Positions 50,508-59,803 of a stretch of DNA of 64,000 nt are shown here, piece after piece. The notes under the pieces are model-generated. The model had not been told where the DNA came from. It made no database searches and saw nothing but the letters and a program-made list of their open reading frames with translations. Source of the stretch: JADJNY01 sp046349615 (lineage in GTDB: Bacteria > Planctomycetota > UBA1135 > GCA-002686595); assembly GCA_046349615.1 (NCBI GenBank), contig JAXMBZ010000007.1, positions 1 to 64,000 of the forward strand, read 5' to 3'. The stretch's first letter is position 1, and every line of letters begins with the position of its first letter. The position numbers were made by a program, and so were the translations under genes.

Positions 50508-52205
50508 TCACATCCCGTGGTACTTCGGTCCCCCGCCGCCCTCGGGGACGACCCACTCGATGTTCTCGTACGGGTCGGCGATGTCGCACGTCTTGCAGTG
50601 CACGCAGTTCGAGAAGTTGACCGTCGGGCCCTTCGGCGCGCCCTCCTTCGGCCACTCGTACACCGCCGCCGGACAGAAGTGCTGACAGGGGTTCCCGAAC
50701 TCCTGCGTGCAGCGCGTGACGCAGATCGACGGGTCGAGCACGAGCAAGTGCGCCTTCTGGTCCTCCTCGTGGATCGTGCCCGAGTGGTACACGTCCGTGA
50801 GCTTGTCCATCGACTTCGAATCGTCGTAGACGGGCTTCGTGAAGCGCGACATCGACACGGGCCGCGTCGTCGTGTGATCCGCGTGGCCCTTGCGGCGCGC
50901 GACGAGCCCGCGTCCACCGGTGATCATCTGGAACGGCACGTCGAGCATGCCGCCGACGACGCCGCCCTCGAACGCCTGACGCCAGTTGCGCACGCCGTAG
51001 AGCTCGTCCTTCGCCCACGACGCTTCGAAGAGCTCCTCGTAGCGCTTCAACTTCGAAGCGCTCGCGTCGTTCGCCGCGACCGCGTCCGCGATCGCTTCGG
51101 CGGCGAGCATCCCCGACCGGATCGCGAGGTGCACGCCTTTCAGGATCGACGCGTTCAGGAAGCCCGCCGTGTCGCCGACGAGGACGTAGCCGTCGCCGTA
51201 GAGCCGCGGCATCGAGAAGTAGCCGCCTTCCGGCACCGTCTTCGCGCCGTAGCGCAGCACCTTGCCGCCCTCGAGCAGCTTCGCGATCGCGGGGTGCTGC
51301 TTCCACTGCACGAAGAGCGCGTGCGGGTCGAGCTTCGCGTCCCAGTGGTCGAGCCCGATCACGAAGCCGATCGAGAGCTTGTTCTCCTTCATCCCGTACA
51401 CCCAGCCGCCGGCGTACGCGTCGAGTCCCGTCGGGTAGCCCGTCGTGTGGAGCACGCGCCCGAGCCACTCGGCGCCGCGCTCCGCGGGGATCTCCCAGAT
51501 CTCCTTGATGCCCGTGCCGTACGTCTGCGGGTTCTTGCCGGCGTCGAGCTCGTGCCGCTTCACGAGGTGCTTCGCGAGATGGCCGCGCGGGCCCTCGCCG
51601 AAGACCGTGATCGGCGCCGTGATGTTCATCCCGGCTTGGAAGGTGCCCTTCTTCTCGCCGTGCTTGTCGACGCCCGAGTCGCGCGTCTGCACGCCGACCA
51701 CTTTCTCGACGCCGTCGACGGTCTCGAACAGGATCTCGGCCGCGGGGAAGCCGGGGAAGACCTGCACGCCGAGCTTCTCCGCTTCGGCCTTCATCCACTG
51801 CACGACCTGGTTCATCGAGACGATGACCTTGCCGGCGTTCTTGAACTGCGGCGGCACGAAGGGACCGGTCAAGCGCGTCGAGCCCGTCTTCGAACGCATC
51901 AGCTCGAACCCGTCCCACGTCACGTCCGCCTCGACGGGACAACCGCGCTCGCGCCAGTCGGGGAAGAGCTCGCTCATCCCCTTCGGGTTCATCACGGCGC
52001 CCGAGAGCGTGTGCTCGCCGACCTCCGCTGCCTTCTCGAGCACGAGGATCGACTTCCCTTCGATCCCCTTCTGCTGCAGGAGCCGCGCGAGGTGGATCGC
52101 GCACGCGAGGTTCGCGGGCCCGGCGCCGACGAGGAGCACGTCGGCCGGCATCGCGTCGCGCTCGAGGCCCTTCACGTTCAGTGAGTATTGGACGGGGGTC
52201 GCCAT
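50508..52205 (-). CDS. etfD: Electron transfer flavoprotein-ubiquinone oxidoreductase
   Basis: A 565-residue membrane-associated flavoprotein that passes electrons from ETF to the quinone pool. The FAD-binding motif VLLVGAGPANLACAIHLA is near 24-41, the GEHTLSGAV segment and the FGEGPRGHLAKHL region follow, and the C-terminus carries the 4Fe-4S ferredoxin-like part with CVTRCTQEF, CQHFCPA and NCVHCKTCDI. The start is the ATG at 52203-52205. It implies fatty-acid or amino-acid oxidation in this organism; no etfAB is in the window. Confidence 0.95.
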   Translation of the reverse strand: MATPVQYSLNVKGLERDAMPADVLLVGAGPANLACAIHLARLLQQKGIEGKSILVLEKAAEVGEHTLSGAVMNPKGMSELFPDWRERGCPVEADVTWDGFELMRSKTGSTRLTGPFVPPQFKNAGKVIVSMNQVVQWMKAEAEKLGVQVFPGFPAAEILFETVDGVEKVVGVQTRDSGVDKHGEKKGTFQAGMNITAPITVFGEGPRGHLAKHLVKRHELDAGKNPQTYGTGIKEIWEIPAERGAEWLGRVLHTTGYPTGLDAYAGGWVYGMKENKLSIGFVIGLDHWDAKLDPHALFVQWKQHPAIAKLLEGGKVLRYGAKTVPEGGYFSMPRLYGDGYVLVGDTAGFLNASILKGVHLAIRSGMLAAEAIADAVAANDASASKLKRYEELFEASWAKDELYGVRNWRQAFEGGVVGGMLDVPFQMITGGRGLVARRKGHADHTTTRPVSMSRFTKPVYDDSKSMDKLTDVYHSGTIHEEDQKAHLLVLDPSICVTRCTQEFGNPCQHFCPAAVYEWPKEGAPKGPTVNFSNCVHCKTCDIADPYENIEWVVPEGGGGPKYHGM

Positions 52206-52303
52206 GGTGCGCCGGAGGATAGCAGCGCGCGGGAGCGGGCCAAAAGGCGCCCCGAGCGGGATCTTCGGCGTGGAGGCGTCCGGACGATGGCGCAGAGGGC
52301 CCG

Positions 52304-52585
52304 TCAGTGCGGCGGGACCTCGCGCGTGAAGCCCTTCTCCGCCTGCGCCGCCTTCCACTGCGCGATGTGTTTCGCCTCGTCGTAGTCGCGCGGGACCTTG
52401 AACCAGACCTCCTCGTACATCTCGACGCGCTCGCCCGTCGCGGGATTCTCCAGCGTGCAGAGCACCTTGGGCTTGGGCGCGGGGCCGGAGCGCGCGCAGG
52501 CGGCGAACGCCGGAGCGAGCGTGCACGCGGCGACGAGCGCGAGGAGGGACGCGGTGCGGAACGGGCGGAGCGAAGTAGCGAACAT
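52304..52585 (-). CDS. Small exported protein of unknown function
   Basis: A 93-residue protein with a signal peptide (LLALVAACTLAPAFAACARSG); either cysteine could be a lipobox cysteine, so a lipoprotein is possible. The mature part includes CTLENPATGERVEMYEEVWFKVPRDYDEAKHIAQWKAAQ. No family recognised. The ATG at 52583-52585 is chosen. It lies 98 bp upstream of etfD. Confidence 0.65.
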   Translation of the reverse strand: MFATSLRPFRTASLLALVAACTLAPAFAACARSGPAPKPKVLCTLENPATGERVEMYEEVWFKVPRDYDEAKHIAQWKAAQAEKGFTREVPPH

Positions 52586-52758
52586 GCGAGCCGACCTCCA
52601 GGACGGCGCGCTCATGGGAGCGCGCGCGCCGCGCGCGGTCCAGCCGAACGCTGCTCACGGAGCCGCGGCGGCCCGTGCACGCTCGACTGCGGCGCGACCT
52701 CGCTCCTCCGAAAGTCGCTGCGGCCGTGGGACACGGCTCGCGCCGCGGCGGAGAACGT

Positions 52759-53217
52759 TCACCCGCCGCGCTCGACGAACGTCTTCGCCTTCGCGAGCGC
52801 GCGGCGCGTCGACGAGCGCAGGCTCCAGCGCACGAACGGAGCGAGGCACCCCGACAGGAACCCGGGGTTCAAGACGAGCGTGTTCGTCTGCGTGAAGAGC
52901 GTGCCGCCCTCGACGGCTTCGTACGTCCACGCGCCGCCGCCGCCTTCGATCCACGGGGAGCGCACGTCCTCCATCGCGAGGCTCGTCCCACGCGGGCGGT
53001 CGTAGCGCTTGTAGCGGAAGAGCGCTTCGAGCCCGCCCTGCGCGTGCACGCGCACGAGCGGCCCGCGCTTCGCCGCGGCGTCGGCGGGCTCGAGCACGTC
53101 GACCGAGCGGATCGAAGCGTCCCACGATGCGCGACGCGCGTAGTCCTGCGTGACGTCGAACACGCGCTCGGGCGGCGCGTCGACGCGGATCGACTCGGTG
53201 ACCGTGACGTGGTGCAT
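52759..53217 (-). CDS. SRPBCC-family (START-like) protein
   Basis: A 152-residue protein with the helix-grip fold pattern: VTVTESIRVDAPPERVFDVTQDYARRASWDASI at the N-terminus, FRYKRYDRPRGTSLAMEDVRSPWIEGGGGAWTYEAVEGGTLFTQTNTL in the centre and a C-terminal helix. Members of this superfamily bind hydrophobic ligands or act as cyclases. No catalytic residues can be assigned. It starts 14 bp downstream of the moaDE fusion on the same strand. Confidence 0.8.
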   Translation of the reverse strand: MHHVTVTESIRVDAPPERVFDVTQDYARRASWDASIRSVDVLEPADAAAKRGPLVRVHAQGGLEALFRYKRYDRPRGTSLAMEDVRSPWIEGGGGAWTYEAVEGGTLFTQTNTLVLNPGFLSGCLAPFVRWSLRSSTRRALAKAKTFVERGG

Positions 53218-53230
53218 CGTGCCGCGCTCG

Positions 53231-53932
53231 CTACGACCGCTCGCCGATCCAGTGATGCCCGTCCGCGTCGTGTTCCTTCTTCCAGATCGGGAGCGTCTTC
53301 TTCAGCTCGTCGATCAGGAACCGGCACGCCGCGAACGCCGCGTCGCGGTGCGGGCTCGCGACCACGATCGCGACCGACGGTTCGCCGATCTCGACGACGC
53401 CGACCTTGTGCACGCAGAGCATGCGCAGCGCGCGCGACGCGTCCGTCGCGATCTCGGCGCGGCAGCGCGCGAAGATGCGCTCCATCTCAGGGCCGGTCAT
53501 CGCGTCGAACGCTTCGTACTCGAGGCGCACGACGCTGCGCCCCTGGTTCACGTCGCGCGTCGTGCCGACGAAGCTCGCGATCGCGCCGCACGAAGGATGT
53601 CCGACGCGCGCGAAACACCGCGCGACGTCGATCGGCGCCGCGGAGAGCTCGAACACGCCGAGCGCGAGGAGTTCGTCCTCGTCCGGCTCGCCGCCCGACA
53701 CGGGCGGGAGCAGGCTGACCTCGTCCGTCGCGGCGAGCACGCGCGCGTCGTTCGCGTACGTCGTGCCGACGACGCCCGCGACGTGCGCGAGGCTGCCGAG
53801 CTCCGGCCGACGGCGCTCGAGCTCGCGCTTGAGCGCGCCGATCGTGAGGCCCTCGGGGAGCTCCTCGAGCACGAGCTCGCGCGCGCCCGCGCGCTCGGCG
53901 AGGCCGGCGAAGAGGCGCACGCGAAGCCGCAC
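53231..53932 (-). CDS. MoaD-MoaE fusion, molybdopterin synthase
   Basis: A 233-residue fusion of both subunits of molybdopterin synthase. Residues 1-81 are MoaD, a ubiquitin-like sulfur carrier ending SLLPPVSGG, with the glycine pair at 80-81. After a short acidic linker (EPDEDEL) MoaE follows from about 88, with VGTTRDVNQG, HKVGVVEIGE and the catalytic lysine region LKKTLPIWKKEH. In separate MoaD the C-terminal glycine must be free to carry sulfur; here it is internal, so cleavage after GG is expected, as reported for MoaX of mycobacteria. The GTG at 53930-53932 is the only plausible start after ssb. Confidence 0.9.
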   Translation of the reverse strand: MRLRVRLFAGLAERAGARELVLEELPEGLTIGALKRELERRRPELGSLAHVAGVVGTTYANDARVLAATDEVSLLPPVSGGEPDEDELLALGVFELSAAPIDVARCFARVGHPSCGAIASFVGTTRDVNQGRSVVRLEYEAFDAMTGPEMERIFARCRAEIATDASRALRMLCVHKVGVVEIGEPSVAIVVASPHRDAAFAACRFLIDELKKTLPIWKKEHDADGHHWIGERS

Positions 53933-53949
53933 GGCGACGCTCGCTCGGC

Positions 53950-54438
53950 TCAGAACGGCGTGTCGTCGGCCGCGGGGAACTCGCCCGCCGGCTCGCCGTA
54001 CGAACCGCCGTAGCCTTCGCCGCCGCCCGGCTGACCCGGCGCGCCCTGCGACGCGCCGCGCTGCATCGGCGCGCCGCCGCCGCCGCCCATGCCCTCGCCC
54101 TTGCCGGCGCCGACGAACTCCCACGTGTCCGCGACGACGTAGAGCTTCGAGCGCTTGCCGCCGCCGTTCTTGTCCTCCCACGTGTCGAGCCGCAGCGAAC
54201 CTTCGATGAAGGCCTGCTTGCCCTTCGTGTGGTAGCGCGCGAACGGCTCGGCGCGCGCGCCGAAGATCGTCACGTCGATGAACGTGGGCTCTTCCTTCCA
54301 CTCGCCCGTCTGGCCGTCCTTGAACCGGCGGTTCACGGCGAGCCCGAACTTGCAGATCGGCATGTTGTTCGGCGTGTAGCGCAGTTCGGGGTCCCGGGTC
54401 AGGTTCCCCATCAAGATGACCTTGTTGTAGCTGGCCAT
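53950..54438 (-). CDS. ssb: Single-stranded DNA-binding protein
   Basis: A 162-residue SSB: OB-fold domain (MASYNKVILMGNLTRDPELRYTP through YVVADTWEFVG, about 1-110), then a glycine-rich disordered linker and the acidic C-terminal tip DDTPF that binds partner proteins. The start is the ATG at 54436-54438. The gene precedes the moaDE fusion by 17 bp. The PilZ gene is divergent. Confidence 0.96.
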   Translation of the reverse strand: MASYNKVILMGNLTRDPELRYTPNNMPICKFGLAVNRRFKDGQTGEWKEEPTFIDVTIFGARAEPFARYHTKGKQAFIEGSLRLDTWEDKNGGGKRSKLYVVADTWEFVGAGKGEGMGGGGGAPMQRGASQGAPGQPGGGEGYGGSYGEPAGEFPAADDTPF

Positions 54439-54655
54439 GGGCCTCGTCTCGTTTCGATCCGGCGCGCGGATCCTCGGTGGGTGGCGGGCGGAGCGGGCGA
54501 CGCGCGCCGTGGCTCCGAGGGCGCGGAGTCTAGCGCCCGCGCCGACGCGGGGAAACGCCGCGCGCGCAAGTGCCGCCCCAAGCTGGCGCGACGCGCGGAA
54601 AGGCGTAGGATTGCGGGCTCCCCCGGGCGCTCACGCGCCGCCGAAAGTGCATCGC

Positions 54656-55057
54656 ATGCAGCGCGAGTCCACCACCGAGAAATTGGCGAACCAGGGTCCC
54701 GAGAAACGCCGTTGGGCGCGCGCGCAGGCCGACCTGCCGATCACGCTGTTCCTCCAGAACGGCAAGTGCGAGGCGCGCATCCGCGACATCTCGCGCGCGG
54801 GGGTGTGCTTCTTCCTCGACCGGCCCGTGCCGCTGATGACGGTGCTGCGGATGTCGCTCGGGTTGCGCGTCCAGGACGGGATCCGCTACGTGAACGGCTA
54901 CGGCGCCGTCGTGCGCTGCGAGAAGATCTCGAAGGCGATCGATCACTACGAGATCGCGCTGTTCCTGAACGAGATGGCTGAGGCGGACCGCAAGGCGATC
55001 GAGGACTTCGTCGCGGCCCAGAACGCCGCGCGCAGACCGCCGCCGCCGGCGAGCTGA
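54656..55057 (+). CDS. PilZ-domain protein
   Basis: A 133-residue stand-alone PilZ domain, which binds cyclic di-GMP in many bacteria. The RxxxR-like start is RRWARAQADLPI, and the second motif reads RDISRAGVCFFLD, close to the classic D/NxSxxG pattern. The C-terminus is a short helix and a proline tail. ATG 54656 is chosen; a longer in-frame extension overlaps the ssb promoter region. It may regulate motility, surface attachment or exopolysaccharide; target not determinable. Confidence 0.8.
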   Translation: MQRESTTEKLANQGPEKRRWARAQADLPITLFLQNGKCEARIRDISRAGVCFFLDRPVPLMTVLRMSLGLRVQDGIRYVNGYGAVVRCEKISKAIDHYEIALFLNEMAEADRKAIEDFVAAQNAARRPPPPAS

Positions 55058-55134
55058 ACGCGCCCTCGACGTCCCACGCGGCGTGCCCTCCGAGCCGCTC
55101 CGCGTGACCCTCCGCCGTCGCGCGGCCGCCCCGC

Positions 55135-57267
55135 TCACTTCACGCCGAGCTTCGCGAGCAGGTCCCGCGCGAACTGGACGTGTCCGTCCTGCGCGGCCCC
55201 CGCGGGCCCGAGCGCCGCGGTCTGGAGCGCGATCACGCGCTGCAGCGCCTGCACCGCCTCGTCCTTGCGGCCGAGTTCCGCGAGCGACTTCCCGAGCGAG
55301 GCCCACACGCGCACGTCGCCGGGGTTCTGGTCGCGGGCGATCCCGAGGTGCGGGAGCGCGTCCTGCGCCTTGCCGTTCTCACTGAGGAGCAGGCCGGAGA
55401 GGTAGTGCCCCTCGACGTTCTGCGGGTCCTGCGCGAGCAGCGTCTTGAGCTCGTTCCACGCCTCCTGGAACTTGCCGCCGTCGATCAGCAGGTTCGCGCG
55501 CATGGCGCGCCACTCGGGCTTGATCTCGAGCGCGCGCTCCTTCGCCTCGGCGAACGCGGCCTCGAGCTCCGTCATCGCGTCGGCGGCGTGCTTGTCGAAC
55601 TGCTCGGGCTCGAGGTCCGCGAGCCGGCGGATCATCTCGACGCGATGCACGCGGTACTTCGGGTCGCGCCCGAGCTCGTACGCGCGGCCGACCGAGTTGA
55701 TCGCATCGCGCAGGAGCGCCGCCTGCGTCTTCGGATCGTGCTGTTGCAACGCGCGCTCGCGGACCGCCTCGCCGAGCTTGTCCCACGCGATCGCGCTCGA
55801 CGGCGACGCGTCGCGCGCCTGCGACCAGAGGCTCACCGAGTCGCGCCAGACCGACGCCTGCGCGCGCGTCGCGAACAAGGACGCCGCGAGAAGCACCGCG
55901 CCGACCGCCGCGCCGACCTGGGGCGACGCGCGCCCGCCGCGCAGCGCGAGGAACAGCGCGCCGCCGACGAGGAACGCGAACGGGATGCACGCGAGGTAGC
56001 TGTAGCGGTCGGCGACGAGCTGCGAGCCCGCCTGCGTCAGGCCGGACACGGGCGCGATCGTGATCAGGAAGCACGCCCACGCCGCGGCGACCGCGGGGCG
56101 GAAGCGAAACAAGAGCAGCGCGACGAGCGCGACGACGAGCCCGATCGAAGCCGGCCCGAGGATCGCGGGGCCGAACATCTCCTCCCTCGCGGGCAGCTCG
56201 TACATCGGCGAGAGCGCGGTCGGCTTCAGCGTCTTCATCGGATAGAAGAAGGTCGCGAAGCCCGCTTGGGCGAGGCGCGCGGAAAGCGGGTGCTCCTGCA
56301 TGCTGTACATCGCGCCGGCGGCGTCGCGCTGCCCGTAGAGCGCGACCCCCATCAGCGCGAACGCGACCGCGAAGTGCGCGAGCTTCTCGACGAGGAGGCG
56401 TCCGAAGCCGAGCGCGGCGCTCCGCCGCAGCGGCCAGAGGTCGAGCACGACGAGCACGAAGGGCAGCACGAACACCGCGACCTTCGACATGCCCGCCGCG
56501 ACGAACCAGAGGAGACTCCAGATCCACGCGCCGCGGCGCTTCCCGGCGTCGTCGGTCGTCGCGTAGACGAGCCACGAGCGCAGCGCGAGCAACACGAAGA
56601 AGCCCGACAGCACGTCGCGCCGCTCCGTGACCCACGCGACGGATTCGGCGCGCAGCGGGTGGATCGCGAAGAGCGCGCTCGCGAAGAACGCGGCGAGGTC
56701 GATCGTCAGCGCGGGCGCGTCCTTCGCCGCCGCGCGGAACAGGAGCCGTGCGCACGCGAACGCGGCGAGCGCGCCGAGCGAATGCCACACGACGTTCATG
56801 ACGTGCAACCCGTGCGCGTCCTTCCCGTCGGGGCCGAGGCCGAAGAGCGTGTGGTCCACGGCGAGCGAGATCCACGTCAGTGGATGCCAGTGCGCCATGT
56901 GGTAGCTCGTGAACATCCACGCGAGGTTCGAGGCCGAGAGCCCGCGCCACTGCGTGTTCTCGACGAAGTTGCGGTTGTCGTCCCAGTTCACGAAGCCCGC
57001 GCCGAGCACCGGCGCGAAGGCGAGGAACACGAGCCCGACGAGGGCGAGCCGCAGGAGCCAGCGCCGTCCGCCGCCCTCGTCCCCCGCTGCGCCGGACACG
57101 GCGGTCGTGCGCGCTTCGTTCGCCGCGCGCGCCGCCATCAGGTCCGCGGCGGACACGAACTCGGGCTCGTCGCGCGGCGGCGCGGCCGCGAGCTCCGCTT
57201 CGGCGCGCGCGAGCGCCTCGAGGTCGTCCTCTTCGTCCGGCCGTTCGGGGGGGTGCGCGGCGCTCAT
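55135..57267 (-). CDS. TMTC-like membrane protein with C-terminal TPRs (copy 2)
   Basis: A 710-residue relative of the protein at 39888-41795. A disordered acidic N-terminus (1-70) precedes about ten membrane segments (75-445) and TPRs (480-700). The family hallmarks are NWDDNRNFVEN (acidic pair), HWHPLTWISLAVDHTLFG, and HPLRAESVAWVTERRDVLSG. The predicted reaction is transfer of a sugar from a lipid carrier to exported proteins (GT-C fold). Copies 1 and 2 share these motifs but differ widely elsewhere, so the duplication is old. Confidence 0.8.
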   Translation of the reverse strand: MSAAHPPERPDEEDDLEALARAEAELAAAPPRDEPEFVSAADLMAARAANEARTTAVSGAAGDEGGGRRWLLRLALVGLVFLAFAPVLGAGFVNWDDNRNFVENTQWRGLSASNLAWMFTSYHMAHWHPLTWISLAVDHTLFGLGPDGKDAHGLHVMNVVWHSLGALAAFACARLLFRAAAKDAPALTIDLAAFFASALFAIHPLRAESVAWVTERRDVLSGFFVLLALRSWLVYATTDDAGKRRGAWIWSLLWFVAAGMSKVAVFVLPFVLVVLDLWPLRRSAALGFGRLLVEKLAHFAVAFALMGVALYGQRDAAGAMYSMQEHPLSARLAQAGFATFFYPMKTLKPTALSPMYELPAREEMFGPAILGPASIGLVVALVALLLFRFRPAVAAAWACFLITIAPVSGLTQAGSQLVADRYSYLACIPFAFLVGGALFLALRGGRASPQVGAAVGAVLLAASLFATRAQASVWRDSVSLWSQARDASPSSAIAWDKLGEAVRERALQQHDPKTQAALLRDAINSVGRAYELGRDPKYRVHRVEMIRRLADLEPEQFDKHAADAMTELEAAFAEAKERALEIKPEWRAMRANLLIDGGKFQEAWNELKTLLAQDPQNVEGHYLSGLLLSENGKAQDALPHLGIARDQNPGDVRVWASLGKSLAELGRKDEAVQALQRVIALQTAALGPAGAAQDGHVQFARDLLAKLGVK

Positions 57268-57315
57268 GGCGCGATCGTAGCGGCGGCGCGCGCGCTCCGA
57301 CAGCCGCCGCGCGGG

Positions 57316-58254
57316 TCAGACGCGGAGCTCGAGCACCCGCTCGATCCGCGCGAGGTCGCGGAGGAAGCGCGGCTCGAACCCGGCGTCGCGGGCGAGCGCC
57401 GCCGCGCGCGGCGCCTGGTCCGCGCCGAGCTCGACGAGGATCGCTCCGCCCGGTCGGACGAGCTCGCGCGCCGCGGCGACGATGCGCCGCACCCAGTGGT
57501 CGGGGTCGCCCGCGGGCGCGTAGAGCGCGAGCTCGGGCTCGTAGTCCTTGACCTCGGGCGCGAGCGTCGGCGCCGCCTCGCGCGCGACGTACGGCGGGTT
57601 CGAGAGCAGGAGGTCGAGCTTCATCCCGCGCTCCGCGACGCGCCGCGCGAGCACGGCGAGTCCGTCGCCCTCGAGCACTTCGACGCGCCGCGCGAGCGCG
57701 CCGTCCGTCTCGAGCGCCGCGAGGTTCGCGCGCGCGCAGAGCACCGCCGCGCCGGAGACGTCGACCGCCGTCACGCACGCCGCCGGGAGCTCGAGCGCGC
57801 ACGTGAGAGCGATGCACCCGCTCCCCGTGCCGAGGTCCGCGATCCACGGCCGCGCGGGGTCGTCCCACGGAAGGAGCGCGCCGTCGCCGGCGATCCGCGC
57901 CGCGAGGAGTTCGCGCGCGCGGTCGACGAGGTGCTCCGTCTCCGGCCGCGGCACGAGCACGCCTTTCCCGACTTGGAAGTCGCGCTTGTAGAACTCGCGC
58001 CGCCCGACGATGTACGCCGTCGGCTCGCGCCGTCCGCGCCGCACGAGCAGGTCGCGCGCGCGGTCGATCTCCGCGGCGTCGACGGGGCGATCGAGCGCCA
58101 TGAAGAGCCGCAGTCGATCGAGCCCGAGCGCGTGCGCGACGAGCAGCTCCGCTTCGAGCCGCGCTTCCTCGATGCCCTTGCGCGCGAGGAACTCGCGCGC
58201 CATGCGCAGCATCTCGCCGGCGTCGCGCGGCGTGGAGCTCGTCTCGTTCACCAT
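57316..58254 (-). CDS. prmC: Release factor glutamine methyltransferase
   Basis: PrmC methylates the GGQ glutamine of release factors. The 312-residue product has an N-terminal helical domain and the SAM-binding motif DLGTGSG at 140-146, and the catalytic NPPY at 219-222. GREFYKRDFQVGKGVLVPRPETEHLV is the usual linker. Its start lies 28 bp downstream of prfA, its substrate gene, on the same strand, a typical operon. Confidence 0.95.
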   Translation of the reverse strand: MVNETSSTPRDAGEMLRMAREFLARKGIEEARLEAELLVAHALGLDRLRLFMALDRPVDAAEIDRARDLLVRRGRREPTAYIVGRREFYKRDFQVGKGVLVPRPETEHLVDRARELLAARIAGDGALLPWDDPARPWIADLGTGSGCIALTCALELPAACVTAVDVSGAAVLCARANLAALETDGALARRVEVLEGDGLAVLARRVAERGMKLDLLLSNPPYVAREAAPTLAPEVKDYEPELALYAPAGDPDHWVRRIVAAARELVRPGGAILVELGADQAPRAAALARDAGFEPRFLRDLARIERVLELRV

Positions 58255-58282
58255 GCCGAGAGCGTAGCGGGCCGCGCCCCGG

Positions 58283-59368
58283 TCACGATAGCTCCTGGAT
58301 GCGCCGCTCGCGGTCGCGCGCGACGAGCCCGTCGAGGAGCGGGTCGAGCTTGCCCGCGAGCACCTGCTCCAGCGAGAAGTTCTGTTCGAGGCGGTGATCG
58401 GTCACGCGGCTCTGCGGCCAGTTGTACGTTCGGATCCGCTCGCTGCGGTCGCCGGAGCCGACCTGCGACCTGCGCTCCGCGGCGCGCTCGGCCGCGCGCC
58501 GTTCCTGCTCCCGCTCCCACACGCGCGCGCGGACCATGCGCAGCGCGCTCGCGCGGTTGCGCAGCTGGCTGCGATCGTCCTGGCAGATCGCGACGATGCC
58601 CGTCGGCAGGTGCGTGATGCGCACGGCGGACTCCGTCTTGTTCACGTGCTGGCCGCCCGCGCCGCCCGCGCGCATCGTCTCGATGCGCAGGTCGTCGGGA
58701 CGCAGTTGGATCTCGAGCTCCTCGACCTCGGGCAGCACGGCGACCGTCGCGGCGCTCGTGTGGATGCGTCCCTGCGCTTCGGTCGCGGGCACGCGCTGCA
58801 CGCGGTGGCCGCCGGACTCGAAGCGCAACTTCGACCAGGCGCCGTCGCCCTCGACGGCGAACACGACCTCCTTGAAGCCGCCGAGGTCGCTCGGGCTCAC
58901 CTCGAGGTCCTCGACGCGCCATTTCTTCGCGTCGAAGTACTTGCGGTAGATCCCGTACAGGTCGCGCGCGAACAGCGCGGCCTCGTCGCCGCCGACGCCG
59001 GCCCGGATCTCGACGATCACCTTGCGGCGCGCGTCCTCGGGCTCCTGCACGAGCGCGTCGAGGATCGCGGCCTCGAGCGCGCGCTCCTCGGGTTCGAGCG
59101 TCGCGAGGTCCTCGCGCGCGAGCGCCGCGAGGTCGGGGTCGGGCTTCGCCTCGGCGAGGATCGCCCGCGCCTCGTCGCGCCGCGCATGGAGCGCGTGGAA
59201 GCGCCGCGCGAGGTCGGCGATGGGCTCGAGCCGCCCGCGCTCCTGGAGCAGCGCGGGGAGTCGCTTCCCGTCCGTCGCGACCTCGGGAAGCGAGATCAGC
59301 TCCGTGAGCTCCGCGAAGCGCGCGGCTTCGCGGTCGAGCTTGGCGACGAGGGACGGGGCGAAGGTCAT
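58283..59368 (-). CDS. prfA: Peptide chain release factor 1
   Basis: RF1 ends translation at UAA and UAG. The 361-residue product has the anticodon-like tripeptide PAT at 194-196 and the GGQ motif at 238-240 (RAGGAGGQHVNKTES), which marks RF1 and not RF2. Order is rpmE, prfA, prmC. The gap from rpmE is 156 bp with no clear hairpin. The start is the ATG at 59366-59368. Confidence 0.96.
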   Translation of the reverse strand: MTFAPSLVAKLDREAARFAELTELISLPEVATDGKRLPALLQERGRLEPIADLARRFHALHARRDEARAILAEAKPDPDLAALAREDLATLEPEERALEAAILDALVQEPEDARRKVIVEIRAGVGGDEAALFARDLYGIYRKYFDAKKWRVEDLEVSPSDLGGFKEVVFAVEGDGAWSKLRFESGGHRVQRVPATEAQGRIHTSAATVAVLPEVEELEIQLRPDDLRIETMRAGGAGGQHVNKTESAVRITHLPTGIVAICQDDRSQLRNRASALRMVRARVWEREQERRAAERAAERRSQVGSGDRSERIRTYNWPQSRVTDHRLEQNFSLEQVLAGKLDPLLDGLVARDRERRIQELS

Positions 59369-59524
59369 CGGGGTGGGCGCGGCCCGAGCCGGAGCGCCCG
59401 CGCGGCGCGCGCGCGAGCCGTGCGGCGCGCGCCGGGCCCCGAACGCGCGGTCACGAGACGAACGCGCCGCGCGTGGAGTTCACGCGCGGCCGCGGGGACG
59501 CGCGCCGGAGCGCGCGCGGGACGC

Positions 59525-59746
59525 CTACTTCTTCTTCGCGCCGACGGGCGCGTCGCCGTAGCGCTTCTTGAAGCGGTCGACGCGGCCGGCCGCGTCCACG
59601 AACTTCTGCACGCCCGAGTAGAAGGGGTGGCAAACGCTGCAGATTTCGATGTGCAGCTCCTTCACGGTCGCGCGGGTCGTGAACTTGTTCCCGCAGCCGC
59701 AGGAGACCTTGCAATCGAAGTACTTCGGATGGATGTCGGCCTTCAT
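59525..59746 (-). CDS. rpmE: Ribosomal protein L31, zinc-binding type
   Basis: A 73-residue L31 with the zinc cysteines in VSCGCGNKF and CSVCHPFYSG. This C+ form is the zinc-containing version. The start MKADIHPKYFDC is typical. It is first in an rpmE-prfA-prmC cluster. Confidence 0.96.
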   Translation of the reverse strand: MKADIHPKYFDCKVSCGCGNKFTTRATVKELHIEICSVCHPFYSGVQKFVDAAGRVDRFKKRYGDAPVGAKKK

Positions 59747-59803
59747 GGTTCTCTTCCCGGGCTCCGTGTCGGCGGAGTCGAGGGCCGAAGAGGGTAGCCG
59801 GGC

